From Sphingorhabdus_B arenilitoris (GTDB taxonomy: Bacteria; Pseudomonadota; Alphaproteobacteria; Sphingomonadales; Sphingomonadaceae): a stretch of 64,000 nt of DNA. The position numbers were made by a program, and so were the translations under genes. Each line of letters starts with the position of its first letter. Position 1 is the stretch's first letter. Location of the stretch: assembly GCF_042651485.1 (NCBI RefSeq), contig NZ_JBHSDH010000013.1, forward strand, positions 62,001 to 126,000, written 5' to 3'. The notes beneath the pieces are model-generated. The model was not told the DNA's origin. It saw only the letters and a program-made list of their open reading frames with translations, and ran no database searches. Of this stretch, positions 6,927 through 15,588 are shown one piece after another.

Positions 6927-9842
6927 ATGAAAAAACCGATTATCTGCCTTCTCCTGCCGCTTGCGGCGCTCCTGTTGCCTGCACCTTTATTTGCGCAATC
7001 CTTGACCGATGCCGCGCCTGCCGCAGATGCAGTTTCCGCCAAAGCAGATACAAAGCCCTGGCTGTATGAAGGCAGCGATATTCCGGTTGATGAAAGCTGG
7101 ACTTTCGGCACGTTGAAAAATGGTCTGCGTTATGCAGTGAAAAATAATGATGTTCCGGCCAAGCAAATGTCGATCCGCGTGCGCATTGATGCAGGCTCGC
7201 TCCACGAAAAGGATGATGAGCAAGGCTTTGCCCATTTGATCGAACATTTGGCCTTTCGTGGCTCCACGCATGTGCCTGATGGCGAGGCAAAGCGGATATG
7301 GCAGCGTTTCGGCGTCACCTTTGGCAGCGACAGCAACGCTCAAACCACACCGACCCAAACCGTCTATCAACTCGACCTGCCCAATAGCGATGATGCCCGT
7401 TTCGAAGAGTCGATGAAAATCCTGTCCGGCATGATCCGCGAGCCGCGCATTTCGGAAACGGCGCTGAATGCTGAACGGGCAATCGTCCTGGCCGAACAGC
7501 GGGAAAGCAGCGGCGCAGGACAGGATGCTGCCAATAAATTGCGCGAACATTTATATCAGGGGCAAAGACTTGCCAAGCGGGCGGTAATTGGCACCACGGA
7601 AACCCTGCTGTCCGCCGATGCCACACGGTTGGCGGCGTTTCACCAGCGCTGGTACCGGCCAGAAAATACAGTTGTGGTAATCGCAGGCGACGGCGACCCT
7701 GCGGTTATGGCATCCATGATTGAAAAATATTATGGCGATTGGCCCAGCGAAGGTATCCCGGCAAAACAGCCTGATTTCGGCAAACCAGCGGCCGGGGAAA
7801 CCGCCGACCTGTTTATCGAACCGACAATGCCATCATTGGTCACCATGGCGTGGCTGCGCCCATGGACGTTGAAGGATGATACCATTGTCTATAACGAAAG
7901 TATTTTGACCGAATATCTGGCAACGGCGATGGTCAACCGGCGATTGGAGCGAGCGGCCCGTGAAGGATCGAGCTTTGTTTTTGCGGGCATTGATACGAAT
8001 GATTTGGCGCGTTCAGCCGAAACCACGCAAATCGCAATACAGCCCGTTGATGGGCAATGGGAAGCAGCGGTAACCGATGTCCGGGCGATCATTGCCGATG
8101 CGCTCGCCACCCCGCCATCGCAAATGGATGTTGACCGGGAAAAACGCGATTTTCTCGATGTGTTCCGGACGCAGGTGCAAAGCTACCGTTTTGAAAGCGC
8201 GGCGAAACAGGCAGATTCGATAATCACGGCGGTGGATATTCGCGAAACCGTCGCCGCGCCTCAAACCGTGCTGGATGTGTTTACAGCAATGGATGCAAGG
8301 CTGACCCCTAACAATGTTCATGCGGCGCTCAAGCGGCTATTTGCGGCAGATGCGGAACGTGTGTTCCTGACTGCGCCGAAAGCCGACGGCGCCGGGGCGC
8401 AGGTGATGAAGGATCGGCTCGCCCGGGCCTTTACCGAAAATGTTGTCGCCAATGCCGATGCCCGTTTGCCCGAAAAAACGCTGACCATCGATGACTTGCC
8501 TGCTTTGGGGCCACCCGGAGGGGTTGTTGCCAGCGGAGTGCATCCCCGGCTGCAAATTGAAACGGTGCAATTTGCCAATGGGGTGCGGGCATTGCTTGAT
8601 CCCAATAAGGCCGAAAATGATCAGATCCGGATGATCGTCCGTTTTGGCAAAGGCTATCAATCCTTTACGGCCAAGGGCGGGGACCTGTTATGGGCCGGGC
8701 CGCTGGTTTTGGGCGATAATGGTGTGGGCGAGTTAAGCCGCACCGAAATTGACGAGATTGTCAAAGGCCGCCGTATCAGCCTTGATTTCAGCATCGAAGA
8801 TAATGCGTTTGAATTTTCGAGCACAACGCGGCCCGATGATCTGGCGGATCAGTTGCGGTTGATCGCGGCGAAGCTGGAGCATCCCGGCTGGCGGCCGGGG
8901 CCTGTCACCCGCGCAAAGGCGAGCGCAAAAGCCAATTATGATAGTTTTGAAATGTCGGCCAATTCGGTTCTGCAGCGGGACCTCGAATATCTGATCCGCA
9001 GCAAGGACCGCCGCTGGAAATCCCCTAGTCCGGCGGAAATTGACGCATTAACACCGGAAAAATTTGAAGAATTCTGGTCACCATTGCTGAAACAAGGACC
9101 TATTGAGGTCATCATATTTGGCGATTTTGATAGGGACAAAGCAGTAGCGGCATTATCCGCAACCCTTGGCGCGATGAAGCCGCGTGAAGATGTGCCGCCT
9201 AGCGACACTCAGCTGCAAATGGCGTTTCCGAAAGACAATAAAAAGCCGGTTACCTTAACCCATAAAGGACCGCAGGATCAGGTCGCGGCGCTGATCGCTT
9301 GGCCAACAGGCGGCGGGTTGGAGCAGATTTCGGAAAGCCGCGAATTGGATGTTTTAGCCGCAATTTTCAGGGACAGGTTGTTCGAAAAATTCCGCGCCGA
9401 ACAGGCCGCAAGCTATAGCCCGGACATGGCGAATAATTGGCCCGAAAATTTCCCGGAGGGCGGTTATTTGATGGCCTATACGCAGGTGCGTCCGCAGGAT
9501 GTCGATAAATTTTACGCCTTTGCGAATGACGTCGCACAGGATTTGATTGACACGCCGATCAGCGATGACGAACTGCAACGGGCTGTCGAACCGATCAAAC
9601 AATATATTGAACGGGCATCGTCAGGGAATACATTCTGGCTGCAATATCTGAAAGGTGCGGCGTTTGATTCGCGGCGTTTTGACGCGCTTGGCCGGTTATA
9701 TACCGATTTCAACAACGTGACGCCTGCACGTTTACAGGATCTGGCCAAACGCTATTTCCGGAATGATAAGGCATGGAAGTTGACGGTTCGCCCGGAAAAG
9801 ATCACGGCCAAGGGGGCAGGCGCGGTGCCTGCGGGACGCTGA
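6927..9842 (+). CDS. Periplasmic M16 family zinc metallopeptidase (pitrilysin/insulinase type)
   Basis: A 971-residue protein with a signal peptide (hydrophobic core about residues 5-20, cleavage near LFAQ). The inverted zinc motif HxxEH is in FAHLIEHLAFRG (His103, Glu106, His107), with the downstream Glu in LNAERAIVLAEQRE. A second, inactive M16-like half occupies about residues 530-960, the usual two-repeat clamshell. Length and order match full-size pitrilysin-like peptidases rather than the short M16B pairs. TAAGG just before the ATG supports the start. Likely role: degradation of peptides in the periplasm. Confidence 0.92.
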   Translation: MKKPIICLLLPLAALLLPAPLFAQSLTDAAPAADAVSAKADTKPWLYEGSDIPVDESWTFGTLKNGLRYAVKNNDVPAKQMSIRVRIDAGSLHEKDDEQGFAHLIEHLAFRGSTHVPDGEAKRIWQRFGVTFGSDSNAQTTPTQTVYQLDLPNSDDARFEESMKILSGMIREPRISETALNAERAIVLAEQRESSGAGQDAANKLREHLYQGQRLAKRAVIGTTETLLSADATRLAAFHQRWYRPENTVVVIAGDGDPAVMASMIEKYYGDWPSEGIPAKQPDFGKPAAGETADLFIEPTMPSLVTMAWLRPWTLKDDTIVYNESILTEYLATAMVNRRLERAAREGSSFVFAGIDTNDLARSAETTQIAIQPVDGQWEAAVTDVRAIIADALATPPSQMDVDREKRDFLDVFRTQVQSYRFESAAKQADSIITAVDIRETVAAPQTVLDVFTAMDARLTPNNVHAALKRLFAADAERVFLTAPKADGAGAQVMKDRLARAFTENVVANADARLPEKTLTIDDLPALGPPGGVVASGVHPRLQIETVQFANGVRALLDPNKAENDQIRMIVRFGKGYQSFTAKGGDLLWAGPLVLGDNGVGELSRTEIDEIVKGRRISLDFSIEDNAFEFSSTTRPDDLADQLRLIAAKLEHPGWRPGPVTRAKASAKANYDSFEMSANSVLQRDLEYLIRSKDRRWKSPSPAEIDALTPEKFEEFWSPLLKQGPIEVIIFGDFDRDKAVAALSATLGAMKPREDVPPSDTQLQMAFPKDNKKPVTLTHKGPQDQVAALIAWPTGGGLEQISESRELDVLAAIFRDRLFEKFRAEQAASYSPDMANNWPENFPEGGYLMAYTQVRPQDVDKFYAFANDVAQDLIDTPISDDELQRAVEPIKQYIERASSGNTFWLQYLKGAAFDSRRFDALGRLYTDFNNVTPARLQDLAKRYFRNDKAWKLTVRPEKITAKGAGAVPAGR

Positions 9843-9976
9843 AGCACGCCAAACAGTTTGCGATGCTCAGGCGATGATTCAGGATTGACCGATTGCGGCT
9901 GTGATATCGCGAGCTACCGCCGGGGGTGATGAGAAATGATAACCGATCACAGCGTCATGCTGAGCGCGCGCAAATA

Positions 9977-11278
9977 TTATAAAATATACTTGGAGAGGTC
10001 ACTGTCCTTGGCGATGCCCGATAGCTGCTTTTCTACATAGGCTGCATCGACTTTCAACTTCTCACCCTTGCGGTCTTCTGCTTCAAAGCTGACGTCTTCT
10101 AGCAATTTTTCCATCACCGTTTGCAACCGGCGCGCACCGATATTTTCGACGCTGTCATTCACGTCGGCGGCAAGCTTTGCAATTGCATCGATGGCGTCGT
10201 CGGTGAAGTCCAGCGTCACTTCCTCGGTTGCGAGCAAGGCGGTATATTGCTCCACCAGATTGGCGCGGGTTTCCGACAATATGCGCACAAAATCTGCATG
10301 GGTCAGCGCGCGTAATTCCACCCTGATCGGGAGGCGGCCCTGCAATTCGGGCAACATATCTGACGGTTTTGAAACGTGAAAAGCGCCCGATGCAATGAAC
10401 AGAACATGGTCGGTTTTCATCGGTCCATATTTGGTGGCAACCGTCGTGCCTTCAATCAAGGGCAGCAAATCGCGTTGCACGCCTTCACGGCTGACCGATC
10501 CGCCGCGCACGTCACTGACCGCGATTTTGTCTATCTCGTCCAAGAATACGATCCCATTGGCCTCGGCATCGGCAAGGGCAACACGGGCAACATCGTCCTG
10601 ATCCAGACGCTTTTCCGCTTCTTCCTCAACCAATTTTGCCCAGGCATCGGGCACCTTCATCTTGCGGCGTTTCAGCTTGTCCCCGCCAAAGGCCTTGCCC
10701 ATCATATCGGACAGGTTAATCATTCCAATATTGCCGCCCATACCGGGAATTTCCATTTGAGCAGTGGGTGTGTCCGCAACTTCGATTTCTATTTCGACGT
10801 CGTCCATATGATGTTCGATAATACGTTGGCGGAATGCCTCGCGCGTTGCCTCACTGGCGGTTTCGCCCGCCAAGGGTTTTAACAGCCGTTCCATTGCCGC
10901 TTTTTCTGCGGCCTCGCGTACCTGTTCGCGGCGGCGGTCTTTTTCCAGCCGGACGGCTTCTTCGGCCAAGTCGCGGGCTATTTGTTCCACGTCGCGCCCG
11001 ACATATCCGACCTCGGTAAATTTTGTGGCCTCAATTTTGATAAAGGGTGCATCCGCTAGTTTTGCCAAGCGCCGGCTTATCTCGGTTTTACCGCATCCCG
11101 TGGGGCCGATCATCAGGATATTTTTGGGCGTCACTTCGCCGCGCAATTCGGGAGACAGCCGCTGCCTGCGCCAACGGTTTCTCAGCGCTACTGCAACCGC
11201 ACGTTTAGCGTCGGATTGCCCGATGATATGTTCGTCGAGCGCCGCAACAATGGCTTTTGGCGTAAGGGAGTTATTCAT
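9977..11278 (-). CDS. hslU: ATP-dependent protease ATPase subunit HslU
   Basis: AAA+ unfoldase that feeds substrates to the HslV peptidase. Walker A is GPTGCGKTEISRRLA (about residues 59-73), Walker B is IVFLDEIDKIA, and the C-terminus SDLSKYIL is the conserved tail inserted between HslV subunits. The 433-residue length fits. ATG at 11278 (NNSLTPKAIVAALD) is preferred over an in-frame ATG four codons upstream because it matches the family N-terminus. It lies 24 bases downstream of hslV in the same transcript. Confidence 0.97.
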   Translation of the reverse strand: MNNSLTPKAIVAALDEHIIGQSDAKRAVAVALRNRWRRQRLSPELRGEVTPKNILMIGPTGCGKTEISRRLAKLADAPFIKIEATKFTEVGYVGRDVEQIARDLAEEAVRLEKDRRREQVREAAEKAAMERLLKPLAGETASEATREAFRQRIIEHHMDDVEIEIEVADTPTAQMEIPGMGGNIGMINLSDMMGKAFGGDKLKRRKMKVPDAWAKLVEEEAEKRLDQDDVARVALADAEANGIVFLDEIDKIAVSDVRGGSVSREGVQRDLLPLIEGTTVATKYGPMKTDHVLFIASGAFHVSKPSDMLPELQGRLPIRVELRALTHADFVRILSETRANLVEQYTALLATEEVTLDFTDDAIDAIAKLAADVNDSVENIGARRLQTVMEKLLEDVSFEAEDRKGEKLKVDAAYVEKQLSGIAKDSDLSKYIL

Positions 11279-11302
11279 GTCTTTTTCCAATAAGGAGAGG
11301 GT

Positions 11303-11869
11303 TCAGGATACGCTGTCGAGCGTTTCAACCGTTAATTGATCATTGGTATAAACACAGATGTCGGCGGCAACGGCCATGGCCTTTCGCGACAGTTTTTCTG
11401 CGTCCTCTTCATATTCCATCAAGGCACGCGCGGCGGATAGGGCGTAATTTCCTCCCGAACCGATGGCGGCAATTCCGTCCAACGGTTCAAGCACATCACC
11501 ATTACCGGTTAGAATGAGCGTTACTTCCTTATCCGCAACGATCATCATCGCCTCCAGATTGCGCAGATATTTATCGGTGCGCCAATCCTTGGCTAAGTCG
11601 ACCGCCGCACGCATCAATTGGCCGCGATGCTGTTCCAGCTTTCTCTCCAGCCGGTCAAATAAGGTAAAGGCATCGGCCGTTGCCCCGGCAAATCCGCCAA
11701 TGACCGACCCGTCATGCAATTGCCGGACCTTTTTCGCGTTGGGTTTCATGACGGTCTGCCCCATTGAAACCTGGCCATCGCCAGCGATGACGACTTTACC
11801 ATTTTTACGGACGGACATGATGGTGGTGCCGTGCCAAACCGGCGCGGCGTGGTGGGAATTATCGCTCAT
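11303..11869 (-). CDS. hslV: ATP-dependent protease proteolytic subunit HslV
   Basis: Threonine peptidase that forms two hexameric rings with HslU. The catalytic Thr is residue 15, in WHGTTIMSVRKNGK, so the protein carries a 14-residue propeptide that must be removed, as in other alphaproteobacteria. VVIAGDGQVSMGQ and GSGGNYALSAARAL are typical conserved segments. Total length 188. A heat-shock-type promoter ends only four bases before the ATG, which would make the mRNA nearly leaderless; no alternative start exists in frame nearby. Confidence 0.97.
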   Translation of the reverse strand: MSDNSHHAAPVWHGTTIMSVRKNGKVVIAGDGQVSMGQTVMKPNAKKVRQLHDGSVIGGFAGATADAFTLFDRLERKLEQHRGQLMRAAVDLAKDWRTDKYLRNLEAMMIVADKEVTLILTGNGDVLEPLDGIAAIGSGGNYALSAARALMEYEEDAEKLSRKAMAVAADICVYTNDQLTVETLDSVS

Positions 11870-11873
11870 CCAG

Positions 11874-11905
11874 CGGATATGGGATCAATTGCCATAAAGC
11901 GCAAG
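11874..11905 (-). promoter_or_regulatory. Candidate RpoH (sigma-32) promoter of hslVU
   Basis: On the minus strand CTTG (11905-11902) is followed after exactly 18 bases by CCCATATCCG (11883-11874). The published alphaproteobacterial heat-shock consensus is CTTG-N17/18-CYTATNTNNG; this differs at one position. The -10 box ends four bases before the hslV ATG, so transcription would start almost at the start codon. Confidence 0.45.
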
Positions 11906-11936
11906 GGCAGGGGAAATAGCATGATTGCTGTGCGGG

Positions 11937-12944
11937 TTAGCGTCGGTCGCTCAGCTGCCTTTCCCATGCCAGCGCGTGGGCAACAATGGTGTCGAGGTCG
12001 GCATATTGCGGTTCCCAGCCAAAGCGTTCGATGATGGCGCGATTATCCGATATCAACGCATCGGGGTCGCCTGCGCGGCGGCCTTGCAGGTCGCGGATAA
12101 TTTTTTGATTCGTCACACGGTCCACTGCGTCCAAAACTTCCAACACGGAAAAACCCCGGCCATACCCGCAATTGAGCGTGTGGCACAGCGCCGGATCTGC
12201 AACCAAAGCTTCGAGTGCCTTTACATGTGCCGCCGCCAGGTCGCTGACATGGATATAGTCGCGCACACCTGTGCCATCGGGCGTATCATAATCGGTGCCG
12301 AAAACGGCCACTTTGTCCCGTTTGCCCAGTGCCGCTTCAACCGCCACCTTTATCAAATGAGTTGCGCCCGCAGTGGATTGGCCGGTGCGTGCCTGCGGGT
12401 CTGCGCCTGCCACGTTAAAGTAACGTAGCGCGCAATAGTTGAAATCATGCGCCGCGGCGACATCGCGCAGCATATATTCGGTCATCAGCTTTGACAGGCC
12501 GTAAGGGTTGATTGGTAAAGTTGGGGTATCTTCGCGAACCGGGCTTTCCTCTGGAACGCCATAGGTCGCAGCGGTGGAGGAGAAAATGAAATGCTTTACG
12601 CCATTTGTCACTGCCGATTCGATCAACGCCCGGCTTTTCGCGGTATTGTTGTGATAATATTTCAGGGGGTTCTCGACCGATTCGGGGACGATGATCGACC
12701 CTGCAAAATGCATGATCGCACCGATATTATGGTCGGCAGTGGTCTTTGCAACTAAATCGGAATCGGCAATATCACCTTCGATAAAGGCAACATCTTCTGG
12801 AATCGCCCAGCGGAATCCAGTCGTTAAATTATCGATAACAACCGGCGACCAGCCTGCGTCTTTCAGCGCGAGGACCGCATGACTACCGATATAGCCAGCG
12901 CCGCCTGTCACCAAGATTTTGAAACCATTATTAGCCGTTGTCAT
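11937..12944 (-). CDS. galE: UDP-glucose 4-epimerase
   Basis: Interconverts UDP-glucose and UDP-galactose, supplying sugars for lipopolysaccharide and exopolysaccharide. A short-chain dehydrogenase fold with NAD loop ILVTGGAGYIGSH near residue 10, the catalytic Ser in FSSTAATYG, and the YxxxK pair in NPYGLSKLM. About 335 residues. ATG at 12944 is preferred because the usual GalE N-terminus begins a few residues before the glycine loop; a purine-rich run lies upstream. It is separated from the next upstream gene by a terminator at 13003-13028. Confidence 0.93.
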   Translation of the reverse strand: MTTANNGFKILVTGGAGYIGSHAVLALKDAGWSPVVIDNLTTGFRWAIPEDVAFIEGDIADSDLVAKTTADHNIGAIMHFAGSIIVPESVENPLKYYHNNTAKSRALIESAVTNGVKHFIFSSTAATYGVPEESPVREDTPTLPINPYGLSKLMTEYMLRDVAAAHDFNYCALRYFNVAGADPQARTGQSTAGATHLIKVAVEAALGKRDKVAVFGTDYDTPDGTGVRDYIHVSDLAAAHVKALEALVADPALCHTLNCGYGRGFSVLEVLDAVDRVTNQKIIRDLQGRRAGDPDALISDNRAIIERFGWEPQYADLDTIVAHALAWERQLSDRR

Positions 12945-13002
12945 GACCGACCCCCATTTTGTCTGGATGCTCCAATATGCGAGCAATATATTGTTTTAGG
13001 AC

Positions 13003-13028
13003 AAAAAAAAGGCGACCATTTGGCCGCC
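13003..13028 (-). terminator. Rho-independent terminator after the 84-residue membrane protein gene
   Basis: On the minus strand a stem GGCGGCC/GGTCGCC (13028-13022 with 13017-13011, one G-T pair) encloses a four-base loop and runs straight into eight T residues (13010-13003). It ends the transcript of the small gene upstream and insulates galE. Confidence 0.85.
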
Positions 13029-13053
13029 CTTCTTAAAAAGAATCCAACAACAT

Positions 13054-13308
13054 TCAGCCTGGGCTGGTTGGTGTATCTTCGTTATTGCCAGCAGCAATCA
13101 CGATGCCAGCAATGATACCTGCGGCAGCCAAGATAGCGAGGATGATCCCCGTGCTGCCTTCCAATTTGCTTTCGTCCTGAGGCGAAGCGCTTGCACGCTC
13201 TACTTGATTTGACGCTGCTTTAGCAGCAGGTGCAGCCTGAGCAATCGTAGGTGCAAGCACCAAAGTTGCGGCAGCAACGGCAGCCAAAGAATTTTTACCG
13301 AAACGCAT
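13054..13308 (-). CDS. Small secreted or membrane protein, unknown
   Basis: An 84-residue protein. Residues 1-25 form a signal peptide with an Ala-rich core and a likely AQA-A cleavage site. A polar linker (about 35-50) is followed by one transmembrane segment made of Ala, Ile and Gly (GIILAILAAAGIIAGIVIAAG), then a short acidic tail. Similar small proteins are frequent in sphingomonads and have no assigned role. It has its own terminator and is probably monocistronic. Confidence 0.75.
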   Translation of the reverse strand: MRFGKNSLAAVAAATLVLAPTIAQAAPAAKAASNQVERASASPQDESKLEGSTGIILAILAAAGIIAGIVIAAGNNEDTPTSPG

Positions 13309-13518
13309 CGTTATGCTCCTTATTATTTCGTTGAGTGGGTATCTCTGGCCATGGTTCTACACAAAGGGGCAGACATTTCAACCCTTGGGGAAACATTTTC
13401 CACATTTTGTCTTGTTTTTTCGGCTTGTTGCCGATTCGTCACAATTTACTTTCTATCGTTTGCTCCTCTACTATGTTCGGGGCAATCTTGGTTCCTGCAA
13501 TAATTGAAAAGCAAACAG

Positions 13519-14349
13519 ATGAAAATTGCGGTCCATCAAATGCGGAGCGGTATTCATCCGCAACAAAATATTTCCAAAATGGAAAGTGCCATTGCGTCTG
13601 CGGCCGAATCTGGTGCGATGTTCTATTTTGCGCCGGAAATGAGCTGTTTGCTGGACCGCGATCGGCAGCGCGCGAAGCGGCATATTGTCGCTGAGCCAGA
13701 ATCAGCTGCTATTACAGCACTATGTGACGCCGCACGCAAAGCCGGAATTTGGGCCCATCTGGGTTCAGTCGCAGTGCAATCGGAGGTACATCCGGACAAA
13801 CTGGCCAATCGCTCGGTGGTAATCAACCCTTTGGGCGGAATTGCCGCACGCTATGATAAGATGCATTTATTCGACGTCGATTTGGCCAGCGGCGAAAGCT
13901 GGCGCGAATCATCGGCTTATGGTGCTGGTGATGAAGCGGTCATGGTTGATACCCCCCTTGGGCCTATGGGACTGACCATCTGTTATGATATGCGCTTTCC
14001 GCAACTTTACAGCCGTTTGAGCCAAGCCGGCTCTCAGATATTTGCGGTTCCTGCCGCCTTTACCCGTCCCACGGGCCGGGCGCATTGGCATAGCCTGCTG
14101 CGGGCGCGGGCGATTGAAAATGCGGCTTTCGTTGTTGCTGCGGCCCAATCTGGTAACCATGATGATGGCCGCGAAACATTTGGCCACTCACTTGTGGTTG
14201 ATCCTTGGGGAGAGGTTTTGCTGGATATGGGGGATGGTGAGGGCCTTGGCTATGCCGACCTCGATCTTGCGCGCATCGATGCCGTGCGGTCCCAGATACC
14301 CGTGCTTATGAACCGCCGCGCGATTCCCGAAAAGGTGAAGCGCTACTAA
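13519..14349 (+). CDS. Carbon-nitrogen hydrolase (nitrilase superfamily, Nit/omega-amidase-like)
   Basis: A 276-residue cytosolic hydrolase with the Glu-Lys-Cys triad: Glu in FAPEMSC (about residue 43), Lys in YDKMHLFDVDL (about 115) and Cys in GLTICYDMRFP (about 158). The segments resemble the Nit1 branch, whose members repair deaminated glutathione or act as omega-amidases; the substrate here is inferred. The ATG at 13519 (KIAVHQM) matches the family start; a TTG five codons earlier is in frame. The stop overlaps the converging transporter gene by four bases. Confidence 0.88.
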   Translation: MKIAVHQMRSGIHPQQNISKMESAIASAAESGAMFYFAPEMSCLLDRDRQRAKRHIVAEPESAAITALCDAARKAGIWAHLGSVAVQSEVHPDKLANRSVVINPLGGIAARYDKMHLFDVDLASGESWRESSAYGAGDEAVMVDTPLGPMGLTICYDMRFPQLYSRLSQAGSQIFAVPAAFTRPTGRAHWHSLLRARAIENAAFVVAAAQSGNHDDGRETFGHSLVVDPWGEVLLDMGDGEGLGYADLDLARIDAVRSQIPVLMNRRAIPEKVKRY

Positions 14350-14360
14350 CCCTTAGCAGC
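14342..14360. terminator. Hairpin containing the stop codons of two convergent genes
   Basis: GCTACTAA (14342-14349) can pair with TTAGCAGC (14353-14360) around a CCC loop, with one mismatch. The stop codons of the hydrolase (TAA) and of the transporter (TAG on the minus strand) lie in the first arm. No T-run follows, so a bidirectional terminator role is tentative. Confidence 0.35.
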
Positions 14361-15266
14361 TTTTCGCGCCAGAAAATGTTCGCGCCACGCTATGACAATA
14401 CCGGCGCATATAATGATGGGCGCGCCAACCCATACACCTGGCCCCGGAATGTTGGCGAATATGAAATAGCCAAGCAGCACCGACCATAGCAAGCCGCTAT
14501 AGTCCATGGTCATCACCGCAGCGACTGGCGCGTGGCGTAAGGCCGCCGTCAATAATATCTGAGCACAGGCACCAGCAAAGCTTAGCCCGGCAAGATAGGT
14601 CCAGGCTTCGGCGCTATGTGCCTTAGCGACGAAAAACATGATGAGGCCCAATGGCAGTAAAGAAGACAGGCTGAACCAAAATACAATCGCACCGGTTGTC
14701 TCGCTTCGCGTCATGCGTCGCAATTGGATCGACACGCTGGCGGTCAGCAAGGCGCCCGATAAACCAACCAATGCGCCAAACGGCGCGATATCGCTGCCGC
14801 CTGGGCGAGTGGCAAATAAGATACCAGCAAACCCAGCCATAACCGCTGCCCAGCGATAGCGCCCTGTTTGTTCGCGCAGCAACAAAGCCGCCAGAACGGT
14901 TGCAAATATCGGTGTTGCGAAGCTCAAAGTCGTCGCCTCTGCCATCGGAAGCAAGGTCATCGCCCAAAAGTTAAGCGCCATTGCCGTAAGGCCAAGCGTC
15001 ATCCGTATCGCATGCAATGAAGGCCTATGTGTTTTGATCGCTGTCAGGTCATTATTCCACCAAAGCCACACTATGACGACCGGCAATCCGGTTAATTGCC
15101 GCCAAAAAAGGCTTTCGCCGACATGGACGCCCGCGTCATTGGCCAATTTAACCAGCGCAAACATGATCCCAAGCGCAGCCATCGCGAGCAGCCGCAACAT
15201 GATGCCGAACAGAATGCGATTATTTGGCCATTCAAGCGGCGGGGTTTGGGGGATGCCCGGTTTCAT
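14346..15266 (-). CDS. DMT-family (EamA) transporter
   Basis: A 306-residue inner-membrane protein with ten hydrophobic segments arranged as two EamA repeats. MTLLPMAEATTLSFATPIF in the first half and PVAAVMTMDYSGLLWSVLLGYF in the second are characteristic of the drug/metabolite transporter superfamily. Substrate unknown. It overlaps the converging hydrolase gene by four bases. A second EamA protein of the same subfamily is encoded at 17259-18149. Confidence 0.85.
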   Translation of the reverse strand: MKPGIPQTPPLEWPNNRILFGIMLRLLAMAALGIMFALVKLANDAGVHVGESLFWRQLTGLPVVIVWLWWNNDLTAIKTHRPSLHAIRMTLGLTAMALNFWAMTLLPMAEATTLSFATPIFATVLAALLLREQTGRYRWAAVMAGFAGILFATRPGGSDIAPFGALVGLSGALLTASVSIQLRRMTRSETTGAIVFWFSLSSLLPLGLIMFFVAKAHSAEAWTYLAGLSFAGACAQILLTAALRHAPVAAVMTMDYSGLLWSVLLGYFIFANIPGPGVWVGAPIIICAGIVIAWREHFLARKAAKG

Positions 15267-15294
15267 TTTCCGGCGTTAGGAGAAATTCGCCATA

Positions 15295-15582
15295 TTGAAT
15301 AGTCAAAGCCTTGAACAATTCGTGCCGCAAGGCCAGATGGTCAGGATCATGGGATCAATATTGGAATATTTGACCGGCTTGTGGAACGATCATTTGTGGA
15401 TGATCGTCGCCATATTGGCGGCGACAACATCGTTATTCAGCATTTTTGCTGATCGCAGGCGCGTTAAACGTATCAACCTTGAAAAGGTCGGCTTCATGCC
15501 GTGGACGGGCATTTCCGTCCTCAGCATTTTTATCACCGTGGCTGCGATCGCCCTAACGATCAAAACCGAATTTGGCGGTTGA
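15295..15582 (+). CDS. Small membrane protein, unknown
   Basis: A 95-residue product with two hydrophobic stretches (about residues 35-50 and 72-90) joined by a very basic loop (ADRRRVKRINLEK). I chose TTG at 15295, which has AGGAG about a dozen bases upstream; ATG at 15337 is an alternative that removes 14 residues. It lies head to head with the EamA transporter and tail to tail with cpaF. No family recognised. Confidence 0.6.
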   Translation: MNSQSLEQFVPQGQMVRIMGSILEYLTGLWNDHLWMIVAILAATTSLFSIFADRRRVKRINLEKVGFMPWTGISVLSIFITVAAIALTIKTEFGG

Positions 15583-15588
15583 AACGCT

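Noticed and set aside
9843..9976. A regulatory RNA between the M16 peptidase and hslU
   Set aside because: Only a weak GCTGTGAT/ATCACAGC inverted repeat with a long loop is visible; no promoter or terminator supports an RNA gene.
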